From NCBI GenBank assembly GCA_964420285.1, contig CAYQTE010000021.1:1-64000 (forward strand): 64,000 bases of DNA, read 5' to 3'. Under the pieces are notes generated by a model that was not told the origin of the DNA, did not search any database, and worked only from the letters and a program-made list of their open reading frames with translations. Position numbers and translations under genes: made by a program. Of this stretch, positions 1 to 7,418 are shown one piece after another (position 1 is the stretch's first letter; each line of letters begins with the position of its first letter). This DNA comes from CAYQTE01 sp964420285 (GTDB lineage: Bacteria > Planctomycetota > Phycisphaerae > Tepidisphaerales > Tepidisphaeraceae).

Positions 1-172
1 TTTCGAGACATTTGGGGCACGTTTTGGACGCGATGTTTGGCGTAAACCGCGATATTCGGCTGAAAACGGGGGTGGGGTGAAGCGGGGATTGTAACGCGTT
101 CTTATCGTAAACATGGTGCCGCAAATCACTTAAGAGAAATCTCACGCGGAGGCGCGGAGGCGCAGAGCGATG
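1..172 (+). repeat. Dispersed intergenic repeat, copy 1 (inverted copy at 47641-47802)
   Basis: This stretch matches, in reverse orientation, positions 47641-47802. Shared blocks by eye include TTTCGAGACAT.TGGGGC, AAACCGCGATAT.CGGCTG, AAATCACTTA and AATCTCACGCGGAGGCGCGG, in the same order with similar spacing, while the stretches between them have diverged. The copy may begin before the window. Neither copy contains a coding frame that resembles a protein. It is an old dispersed repeat of unknown function; the GCGGAGGCGCGGAGGC end resembles motifs seen scattered between genes in planctomycete and other environmental genomes. Confidence 0.75.
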
Positions 173-243
173 CGTGTTGACCACGGATTTCACGGATGCA
201 GCGCACAAGATTATTGAGGAGATGATAATGGAAACCAGGCGAT

Positions 244-329
244 GGAACCGCGGATGAACGCTGATGAACGCGGATAAGACAAAAACGGGATTTATCTGCG
301 TTTATCTGCGTTCATCTGCGGTTGATCCG
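244..329. repeat. Imperfect long palindrome (GATGAACGC / GCGTTCATC arms)
   Basis: The left arm (244-280) contains ACCGCGGATGAACGC followed by TGATGAACGCGGATAA. The right arm (288-328) is its approximate reverse complement (TTATCTGCG twice, then TTCATCTGCGGTTGATCC). The arms pair over roughly 35-40 bases with a short spacer, so RNA or single-stranded DNA could form a long hairpin. It lies downstream of the aldo/keto reductase gene that ends at 409, where it could also act as an mRNA 3' end structure. No T-tract follows, so it is not called a terminator. Nothing else is seen between 173 and 408. Confidence 0.6.
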
Positions 330-408
330 TTCGTCTTTCGGAGCAGGCAGCGGAACAATTGCGTTTTGGCCACGGAACTTACGGATAGACGAATAGGGAA
401 TGATGCGG

Positions 409-1392
409 TCAGGCGCCCTTCCTGGCGGCAAAGAACACGTGCTCCTGGTAGACGCTCTCGGCGGCGGCGCGAGCGGCCGGAAGAAGTGGCCCCAAGTCGG
501 CGGCGGCCAGGTTTTCGTCCACCTCCTGCGGTTTGAGAAAGCCGGGAATGATCGTGGAAATGGCCGGGTAGGACAGACAATAGCGAAGGGCCAGTTGGCT
601 GGAAGTTTGTTCGACAGGCGGATTCAGAGCGCGGCGGAAAAGTTCGGGAGCGCTGGCCCACAGAGCGATTTGCTCGATTGGCCAGCCGGCGCGGTGGTCG
701 TCGGGATCAAAGCGCGTCTGGGCGTTGTATCGGCCGGTAAGGAATCCGAAGCAGAGGGGCGTGCGGGCGATGATTCCAGCGCCGGCCCGGACGCAGGCAT
801 CGAGCAGGCCGATTTGCACGGCGCGCTGGTCGATCATGTTGAAATTGATCTGGATCGCCGGCGCGTGGAAGTGCTGCACCGCGATGAGGCCGTCGGCGGG
901 CGAGCGGGCCGAAATGCCCCAGGCGCGAATCTTTCCTTCCGCCAAGAGCGATTTCATGACCTCGATGGCGCTCGGATCGGCCCGCAGGTCGTCCATCGGC
1001 GGATCGTGCAGTTGGTAAAGATCGATGTAATCGGTTCGCAGGCGTTGCAGACTTCTTTCGATGGCCGAGCGGATGTGTTGCGGCGTAAATTGCTGATGCT
1101 GCTTGCCGGATGCGTCGACGACAAAGCCCGCCTTGGAGGCGATCAACACATCCGTACGACGACCAAGGAACGCAGCGGCGAGAACTTCCTCGCTGTGGCC
1201 CAGGCCGTACAGATCGGATGTGTCGTAGAAATTGACGCCGCGCTCCAATGCCCTGTGGAGCGTGCGGATGGATTCGGCATCGTCGGTCGGGCCGTAGGAT
1301 TTGGTTCCGGGCGCCACGCCGCCGATGCCCCAGCATCCGAACCCGATTTCGGATACGCTCAAACCGGTCTTTCCCAGCGGGCGGTAATTCAT
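409..1392 (-). CDS. Aldo/keto reductase family oxidoreductase
   Basis: NADPH-dependent carbonyl reductase of the AKR superfamily, cytosolic, 327 residues, the usual length for a single TIM barrel. The start MNYRPLGKTGLSVSEIGFG is the family's classic N-terminus. The catalytic tetrad is visible: Asp57 and Tyr62 in YDTSDLYG, Lys87 in ASKAG, His129 in YQLHDPP. The C-terminal half has the expected cofactor-binding segment (IIPGFLKPQEVDEN). It starts 6 bp after the stop of the radical SAM gene and is the last gene of the minus-strand sugar operon. The substrate cannot be read from sequence; the operon suggests a sugar or sugar-derived ketone, but general detoxifying AKRs look the same. Confidence 0.9.
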   Translation of the reverse strand: MNYRPLGKTGLSVSEIGFGCWGIGGVAPGTKSYGPTDDAESIRTLHRALERGVNFYDTSDLYGLGHSEEVLAAAFLGRRTDVLIASKAGFVVDASGKQHQQFTPQHIRSAIERSLQRLRTDYIDLYQLHDPPMDDLRADPSAIEVMKSLLAEGKIRAWGISARSPADGLIAVQHFHAPAIQINFNMIDQRAVQIGLLDACVRAGAGIIARTPLCFGFLTGRYNAQTRFDPDDHRAGWPIEQIALWASAPELFRRALNPPVEQTSSQLALRYCLSYPAISTIIPGFLKPQEVDENLAAADLGPLLPAARAAAESVYQEHVFFAARKGA

Positions 1393-1398
1393 GGGCGA

Positions 1399-3459
1399 TC
1401 AATAATGGCCGGCGATTTGGGGCTCGGATACGGTGCTCGAGTACAGATAGGCGCCCTTTTTGTTGCCGTACCAGACGACCTCGCGGCACCAGTCGTCCCA
1501 GGTTCGCCATGTCGCCGTGTGCCGGTCGATATGATGCCGCCGAGGCGACGGCTCCAGCGAAATCGGCGTGCCGCGCAGGATCGATTGATAGTAATCCCAA
1601 AGATTCCAGGAGACATCAACGTCGATGTCCGTGGTCTGGAACGGTTTCTTGACCAGGCCGGCGTTGAGTGCGATGCAATCCGCCAGAAGCCCCTCGGGCA
1701 ACGTGATCGAGCGGCTTTGCAGATGGCGCTCCAACGCGGTTTGCGCCTCTTGATAAAACGCCTCGAGCTGATCCTCGACAACCAGCTTGATGAACATGTA
1801 TTCATCGGCCGGCCACCAGATGTTCAGCCATTGCGGAGCGCGGCAATACTCGGCGCCGCCGTTTTGAATGTCGCGGGCCTTATCGATGAAGAACTGGCGG
1901 ACGCTTTGGAGAATGGGCAGGCCGTCGATCGGGCCTTCGGAAAAGACTTCAAAAAGCTGCCGATATGTGAGCGGGCCGTTGTGCCGCAGGATCACCATGG
2001 GAATCTGCATGAGCTTGTCGAAATGCAGCAGGGCCGCCCACCAGCAGAACGCCCTGGTGCGCACCCATTGGTCGCGCGGCAGCGAGCTGGTTTCGATCGC
2101 CAGCAATTGCGTCTCGTAGATGTCCCACGTGGCTTCGTTGAGCGAGCCGTGAATGTTCACGATCTTCGTTTCGATCATCTTGATGCCGTATTGCTGCTGG
2201 TATTTGGCATCGCCCATTTCCGCGTTGGGGAGGATGGAGAGATTGTTGAACTGGATGCGGTTGTGCTGGCCGTTGTCGATGATCGTCGATGTCCCGTCGG
2301 CGAAGGTGGCGTACGTTTCGCCGGGCAGGCCGAGAATCATGTCGGAATAGGTTTCGATGCCGTCCAGCGTGAAGCGCCGCTGCAATTCCTGGAAGCTGGC
2401 GGTGGAGATGTTACCGCGCTTGATCGCCTGGAGCGTTCCCGGGTCCATCGATTGAAACGAGACGGTCACGCCCTTGTTCATGCCGGCCAGCGCCAAAGCC
2501 TTCTGCACCTGATAGGCCCGCTCGGTGGCGTTCTTGGTGTTCTGCACGGACAGCGCCTTGGGATAGCCGGTGAGACTTTTGCTCGCGGCGGCAGCGTTGA
2601 CGATCTCCAGATCGCGAGGCAGCATGCCGAAATTCGCATCGGCGCAGAAGACGAATTCGATCTTCCGCTGCGAAAACCAGTCGATTTCGCGGCGAATGCG
2701 GTCCATGTCGAATGTGTAGACCTTGCTGGCGATGGCCGAGCCCCAATCGCAGAACGTGCAGGCAAAGGGGCATCCGCGATTGGTTTCCCATACCACGATC
2801 CACGTCTCATCCGGATTGGCGTTCATCAGGGGATCGAAAATGCCGCTCAAATACGGCGAGGGAATCTGCGACAGATCGCCCACACGTTTGGCCATGTCGT
2901 GAGTGACGAATCCGCCCTCGGCGTCGATATAGCTGATCCCCGGGATCTCGCCAACCTGGCCGAAAATGCCGTCGCGGAGGATGCGCATGACGACATCCTC
3001 GCCCTCGCCGTGGACCGCGATATCGATGAACGGATTGTCGCGGAGAAATTGCTCCGCATGATTGGGAACCTGCGGCCCGCCGAACACGATGATCGTCTGC
3101 GGATTGTCCGCCTTGATTCGCCGGGCGATTTCCAGGGAGATGCGGTTGTTCCAACAGTACAGGCTAAATGCCACGACCTCCGCGCCCTTGAGGCGCTCAA
3201 CGCCCTCGTCAACCGGAATGCGCTTGTACAGCGGCAGCATGAACTCATACCGGCCGGGGTTCGGCAGGTGGCGCTGCGCGTAGGCTTGAAGCATCGCAAT
3301 GGAATACGGCAGATAATTCTGTTTCGAGAAGCTGTTGTTGATCTGGACCAGGCCGATCCTGATCGGCTCGGCATGATCGTCCAGACGCTGGCGAGCAAGC
3401 GGCGACGTGCGCAGCCGGCCGTCTTTTCGGCGGATATTCAGGGGGACTTGCTCTTGCAT
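1399..3459 (-). CDS. Cobalamin-binding radical SAM protein
   Basis: A 686-residue protein with an N-terminal B12-binding Rossmann fold (about 33-165, with IIVFGGPQ and VHGEGED) followed by a radical SAM barrel. The [4Fe-4S] motif CxxxCxxC is seen as C230, C234 and C237 (GCPFACTFCDWG). The C-terminal 250 residues are Trp- and Arg-rich and family-specific. Members of this class do methylations at unactivated carbons or ring rearrangements, so modification of a sugar or lipid made by the neighbouring operon is plausible, but no substrate can be assigned. The gene is 81 bp downstream of the epimerase ending at 3541 and 6 bp upstream of the aldo/keto reductase, all on the minus strand. Confidence 0.88.
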   Translation of the reverse strand: MQEQVPLNIRRKDGRLRTSPLARQRLDDHAEPIRIGLVQINNSFSKQNYLPYSIAMLQAYAQRHLPNPGRYEFMLPLYKRIPVDEGVERLKGAEVVAFSLYCWNNRISLEIARRIKADNPQTIIVFGGPQVPNHAEQFLRDNPFIDIAVHGEGEDVVMRILRDGIFGQVGEIPGISYIDAEGGFVTHDMAKRVGDLSQIPSPYLSGIFDPLMNANPDETWIVVWETNRGCPFACTFCDWGSAIASKVYTFDMDRIRREIDWFSQRKIEFVFCADANFGMLPRDLEIVNAAAASKSLTGYPKALSVQNTKNATERAYQVQKALALAGMNKGVTVSFQSMDPGTLQAIKRGNISTASFQELQRRFTLDGIETYSDMILGLPGETYATFADGTSTIIDNGQHNRIQFNNLSILPNAEMGDAKYQQQYGIKMIETKIVNIHGSLNEATWDIYETQLLAIETSSLPRDQWVRTRAFCWWAALLHFDKLMQIPMVILRHNGPLTYRQLFEVFSEGPIDGLPILQSVRQFFIDKARDIQNGGAEYCRAPQWLNIWWPADEYMFIKLVVEDQLEAFYQEAQTALERHLQSRSITLPEGLLADCIALNAGLVKKPFQTTDIDVDVSWNLWDYYQSILRGTPISLEPSPRRHHIDRHTATWRTWDDWCREVVWYGNKKGAYLYSSTVSEPQIAGHY

Positions 3460-3540
3460 TCAGGAACACCTTATTCGCGCCCGCCGGGCCGCTTGACAAC
3501 ACACACGGATAATAGGCTATCGGACATCGACGTTCCGCGG

Positions 3541-4512
3541 TTAAGGAGCGAGGGCCCGGTTTTGCTTATACCACTGCAGCGTCCGGCGGAATCCCTCTGG
3601 CAAGTCGATTTCCGCCACAAAGCCAAGCTCCCTTTGGGCCTTGCTGACATCGACCCGCCGAACCGGGATCATCGACGGCTTGCCGGCATCGAAGACCAGT
3701 CGCGACGGCGTGAACCCCTCAAGTTCAAGCAGAATCTGGAGCATCTCACTGACCGAATGTCCTTTGCCAGAGCCGATATTCAATGTCGTGTAGCGATCGA
3801 GTTTCTCCATCGCCAACACCATCGCGCGCACGACATCGTCAACATAAATCATGTCGCGGATGTCGTCGCCGGTGCCCCAGACTTCAAATGGATCCGTCCG
3901 TTCGACAACCCGTCGCAGCAGCGCCGCCGCCACGCGCGATTTCGCCGGATCGAAATTGTCGCCGGGTCCGTAGACGTTGGTCGGGCGCAGCACGATCGTT
4001 GTCATCGGGGGCAAAGCCTGCCGGCCGTAATGTCGGCAGAGTATTTCCATCTGCCGGTTCATCCCGCCGACGGCACGGTATTTTTCAAACGGCTGGCCAT
4101 CGAGGATTTCCTCTTCCCGCAGCGGCCGATCCCCCGCCGGCGGATATGCGGTCGTGCTTCCCAGCCAGAGGAACTTTTTCACATGGGCCCGAAAGGCGGC
4201 CTCGATTACATTCGCATTGATTGCGGCACATTCCGCCACCGCCGCTGCGGGATCAGCCGCCGTTGCCGAAGCGCCAATTACGACCGCCGCACAATGGAAG
4301 ACATGATCGATCCCCTGCATCGCACGCGCGCAATCCTGCGCGTTGGTGAGATCCGCAGTCACATAATCCACATGAGGGAGTCGCGCCGCCGGTTGTCGTC
4401 GATGCACGACCGCTCGCGAACCCAGACCAAGGGAACACAGATGCTCGATGAGGTTTCGCCCGATCAACCCGGCCGCGCCGGTGACAAGGATGTGACCGCC
4501 GCTGAGGCTCAT
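3541..4512 (-). CDS. NAD-dependent epimerase/dehydratase family protein (atypical active site)
   Basis: Extended short-chain dehydrogenase fold, 323 residues. The NAD-binding motif VTGAAGLIG lies at the N-terminus, and there are conserved sugar-nucleotide epimerase segments (WLGSTTAYP, RPTNVYGPGDNFDP, VWGTGDDIRDMIYVDDV, LNIGSGKG). The ATG at 4512 is chosen because it forms an ATGA overlap with the upstream epimerase stop at 4509; an alternative start lies 30 nt further up. The YxxxK catalytic pair is not preserved: the region reads EKYRAVGGMNRQME, with no lysine four residues after the tyrosine. It may bind a sugar nucleotide without standard epimerase chemistry, or use other residues. It is the sixth gene of the operon. 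Confidence 0.87.
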   Translation of the reverse strand: MSLSGGHILVTGAAGLIGRNLIEHLCSLGLGSRAVVHRRQPAARLPHVDYVTADLTNAQDCARAMQGIDHVFHCAAVVIGASATAADPAAAVAECAAINANVIEAAFRAHVKKFLWLGSTTAYPPAGDRPLREEEILDGQPFEKYRAVGGMNRQMEILCRHYGRQALPPMTTIVLRPTNVYGPGDNFDPAKSRVAAALLRRVVERTDPFEVWGTGDDIRDMIYVDDVVRAMVLAMEKLDRYTTLNIGSGKGHSVSEMLQILLELEGFTPSRLVFDAGKPSMIPVRRVDVSKAQRELGFVAEIDLPEGFRRTLQWYKQNRALAP

Positions 4513-5507
4513 GCCCGCCCCGCCGCAGTCGTCCGATACCATTGCACTGTGTCGGCCAGCCCCTGTTCCAGCGAAACTCGCGGCTCAAATCCGAGAGCTT
4601 TCCGCGCCTTGGAAATATCGACAATGCGCACCGGAATCGTCGTCGGCTTCGAGGAATTGAACACGATCTTCGCGTCGGAATATCCGGCCGCGTTCAGCGT
4701 CGCCTGCACGAGTTGGCGGATGGTAAACGACTGGCCATATCCCAGATTCACCGGATCGCACACCGCGTGTTTCTCCAGCGCCGCCAGCCCGCCCTGTACC
4801 AGGTCCGTTACATGCAGGAAATCCCTCACCTCATCGCCGGTCCCCCACACCTCATACGGCGCCATCCGCTCGACCGCCTTGCGCACCAGTGCGGGCACCA
4901 CGTGACTGGTTTGCGGATCAAAATTGTCCCAGCGCCCGTACACCGCCGTCGGCCGCACGATCGCGATCTTCATCGCCGATTGACCGGCCACATATTCGGC
5001 CAGCCGCTCCAGATAGCGCCGCATCCAGCCGTATCCAAAATACGACGGATGCACCGGCTCGTCCCATCCTTCTTCTTCCCGAATCGGCCGGGCCACCACG
5101 GGATAGATCGACGTGCTGCCCAAAAGCAAAAACCGCTGCACATTCATGGTCCACGCGGCCTGAAGCACGTTGGCGCCCAGCGTCAGATTGATGGGAATCC
5201 CCGGCATTTTCACCGGCAACTTGGCCGCCCCGCTGGTAACGGCCGCCCCGGTCACCGGACCGGCCGCGTGAATGACGTAATCCACACCCTCCATCGCCGC
5301 GAGGCAATCCTCCGGCCGCGTCAAATCCGCCCGGATAATCTCGACGCCCTCCATCGCCAAGCGCGGCGGCCGCTGATGCAGCGTGATGCGCACCTTCGCC
5401 CCACGGCGCACGAGTTCCTCGACGAAATTTGTTCCGACAAACCCGGTGCCGCCGGTTACGACAACGATCTTGTCTTTGTAAAACACAGAAAGGCCTTTCT
5501 CAACCAT
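4509..5507 (-). CDS. NAD-dependent epimerase/dehydratase family protein (Lys-to-Arg at YxxxK)
   Basis: Extended SDR of 332 residues with VVVTGGTGFVGTNF as the dinucleotide-binding loop, LLLGSTSIYP carrying the serine/threonine position, RPTAVYGRWDNFDP, and VWGTGDEVRDFLHVTDLV. It is clearly related to the next gene (3541-4512) and probably arose by tandem duplication. The catalytic YxxxK appears as Y159-G-W-M-R163, so the lysine is replaced by arginine. It overlaps the upstream gene by 8 nt and the downstream one by an ATGA, indicating translational coupling. The likely substrate is a nucleotide sugar made by the operon; the exact reaction (epimerase, reductase or dehydratase) is not determined. 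Confidence 0.88.
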   Translation of the reverse strand: MVEKGLSVFYKDKIVVVTGGTGFVGTNFVEELVRRGAKVRITLHQRPPRLAMEGVEIIRADLTRPEDCLAAMEGVDYVIHAAGPVTGAAVTSGAAKLPVKMPGIPINLTLGANVLQAAWTMNVQRFLLLGSTSIYPVVARPIREEEGWDEPVHPSYFGYGWMRRYLERLAEYVAGQSAMKIAIVRPTAVYGRWDNFDPQTSHVVPALVRKAVERMAPYEVWGTGDEVRDFLHVTDLVQGGLAALEKHAVCDPVNLGYGQSFTIRQLVQATLNAAGYSDAKIVFNSSKPTTIPVRIVDISKARKALGFEPRVSLEQGLADTVQWYRTTAAGRA

Positions 5508-6474
5508 TGCCGGATAAACCTCGCGGGAATTTTCGCTTCTCGCGCAATTCGGCGTAATGCTCGCGATACCACGCCACCGTGCGCCTTATTGCCGCGGAAT
5601 GGTCGCCCGACACCTGGTACTGATACGTCGTGTTCAGCTTTGTGACATCAATGAACTTATCCTGCACGCCAACGTAACTTGTCGGTTTGTACACAACCTG
5701 GCCGCCAAATCCGCTGGCTTCCTGGATCATGGACGCGAGAGTGCGGATGGAAATCCCGCGGCCGGGTCCGATGTTGACCACATCGCGATTGCACAGCGGC
5801 AACAGGTAAAGCAACGCCGCCACGAAATCCTTCACGTCGAGAAAATCCCGTACCTGCGTCCCGTCGCCCCAGACTTCGACCGTCGGCCGGTTTTCCATCG
5901 CCGCCGCCACAAACCGGCCGATCAGCGCGCCGGTGACATGCGCCGTATGGGCGTCAAAGTCATCGTATTCGCCGAACATGGTGGCCGGAATCAGGTAGCT
6001 GCCGTCGAGCTTGTGCTGATCGTTGTAGGCGCGAATGCCGGTCAGAAGCAGTCGCTTGGTGAAAGCGTACGAATAGACGCTGCCGTGGATTTCGCCCTCC
6101 ATGGCGCGATCTTCGCGGATCGCGCCGCTCATGGCTGGATAGGCGCACGACGAACCGATCCCGATGAACCTGGCCCGCGGCAGATATTTCCGCCAGCTCT
6201 CCAGCACGTTCAAGTGAATCAGGCCGTTGATATGCAACTGATCGGCCGTGTGCTTGGCCGGAAAATCAGCCGCCGCCTGCACGCACGCCATATGGATGAT
6301 CGCATCGGCATCGGCATTCTCGCGAAACACGGCCTGGGCCTGGTCGATTCGCGTCAGATCGTATCGATCGCTGCCGAAGACGACAAAACGCGTTCCGCGC
6401 CGGGACAGTTCTTCCTGGAGATGTTTGCCGACAAATCCCGTGCCGCCGGTGATAAGCAATTTGGAATAAGCCAT
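5500..6474 (-). CDS. GDP-L-fucose synthase-like NAD-dependent epimerase/reductase
   Basis: Extended SDR, 324 residues from the ATG at 6474, which is preferred over an in-frame start at 6525 because the NAD motif (LLITGGTGFVGKHL) follows directly and the longer form would overlap the transketolase gene. Features typical of the WcaG/GDP-fucose synthase group are DLTRIDQAQAVF, IGSSCAYP, the intact Y-A-F-T-K catalytic pair, IPATMFGEYDDFD and VWGDGTQVRDFLDVKD. In GDP-fucose synthesis this family does a combined 3,5-epimerisation and 4-reduction of a GDP-4-keto-6-deoxysugar. In this heptose-like cluster it may act on a GDP-heptose derivative (inference). It ends in an 8-nt overlap with the next gene. 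Confidence 0.85.
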   Translation of the reverse strand: MAYSKLLITGGTGFVGKHLQEELSRRGTRFVVFGSDRYDLTRIDQAQAVFRENADADAIIHMACVQAAADFPAKHTADQLHINGLIHLNVLESWRKYLPRARFIGIGSSCAYPAMSGAIREDRAMEGEIHGSVYSYAFTKRLLLTGIRAYNDQHKLDGSYLIPATMFGEYDDFDAHTAHVTGALIGRFVAAAMENRPTVEVWGDGTQVRDFLDVKDFVAALLYLLPLCNRDVVNIGPGRGISIRTLASMIQEASGFGGQVVYKPTSYVGVQDKFIDVTKLNTTYQYQVSGDHSAAIRRTVAWYREHYAELREKRKFPRGLSGNG

Positions 6475-6497
6475 CGTGAACAAAACCTTGCCGGCGA

Positions 6498-7418
6498 TCA
6501 CATTTTCCGCCACAGCGTCTTGCAAAATTCGGCGATCGCCGGTCCGTCAATTCCCAGCCGCCGTCGCAATTCCTGCTGCTGCACCGCCCCCAACGCAAAC
6601 CGATCCGGCGGGCCGAGCCGCATCAGTTTCACGTCAGTATCGGCCGTCGCCCGCCACGATGCAATCGCATTGAAAAGCCCGCCGTTGGGCAAATGTTCCT
6701 CGACCACGACCATCGCCGCCACGCGCTGCCCGATGGCATCGAGCGTCGCCACATCCAGCGGCTTGACGGTGTGAATCTGATACAACAGCGGGCTCATGCC
6801 CAGGGAATTGAGAATCTCGTATGCCTTCAGCGACTCATTGGCCATTTCGCCGGTCGTGAGAATCGCGACGGATTTCCCCGGCCGGAGCAAACGAGCCTTG
6901 CCCAGCACCGCCGGCTCCTCCGCGTTGTAGCGAGGCTCGCCATACCGGCCGACAGTGAAGTAAGCCGGGCACTTGGCCGCCATGACCTGCGGCAGCAATT
7001 GCTCGATTTCACCCGGATCGCCGGGAATCACCACGCGCATGTTCGGCAGCGCCGTCATCAGGGCCAGATCGTCCACCGCATGATGCGACACCCCACTCGT
7101 GCCATAGGTGTAACCCCGTCCGGCCCCCACGAGCACGACCGGAAGATTGGGATAGGCCACGCAGAATCGCAGTTGCTCGAACGGCCGGGCCGTCGCGAAC
7201 GAGGCGATCGAATACGCGATCGGCGACCATCCCTCGCACGCCATTCCGGCCGCCACGTACACCATCTGCGCCTCGGCCACGCCGACGTTGATATACCGCT
7301 GCGGGAAAGCCTTCTCGAACTGATCGAAGACCTGAAAACCAAGATCGCCGGTGATGAACGCGAGGCGCGGATTCTCGGTCGCCAGCTTGAAGAGGGTTTC
7401 GGAAAACGCTCGTCTCAT
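6498..7418 (-). CDS. Transketolase, C-terminal subunit (split enzyme)
   Basis: The 306-residue second half of a two-subunit thiamine-diphosphate transketolase. It contains the pyrimidine-binding domain with the catalytic glutamate segment INVGVAEAQMVYVAAGMA, GYTYGTSGVSHHAVDDLALM, and a C-terminal transketolase_C domain (VAILTTGEMANESLKA, VVVEEHLPNGGL). It overlaps the N-terminal subunit gene by ATGA (7415-7418), so the two are co-translated and should form an alpha2beta2 enzyme. Split transketolases in sugar clusters may supply sedoheptulose-7-phosphate or transfer a ketol unit to a sugar intermediate; the neighbouring heptose-kinase-like gene makes the first option attractive (inference). 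Confidence 0.92.
   Translation of the reverse strand: MRRAFSETLFKLATENPRLAFITGDLGFQVFDQFEKAFPQRYINVGVAEAQMVYVAAGMACEGWSPIAYSIASFATARPFEQLRFCVAYPNLPVVLVGAGRGYTYGTSGVSHHAVDDLALMTALPNMRVVIPGDPGEIEQLLPQVMAAKCPAYFTVGRYGEPRYNAEEPAVLGKARLLRPGKSVAILTTGEMANESLKAYEILNSLGMSPLLYQIHTVKPLDVATLDAIGQRVAAMVVVEEHLPNGGLFNAIASWRATADTDVKLMRLGPPDRFALGAVQQQELRRRLGIDGPAIAEFCKTLWRKM

Noticed and set aside
400..4905. A 1501-codon open frame on the plus strand opposite the aldo/keto reductase, radical SAM and epimerase genes
   Set aside because: It is the antisense shadow of well-identified genes in GC-rich DNA, has no protein family pattern, and crosses several real gene boundaries.
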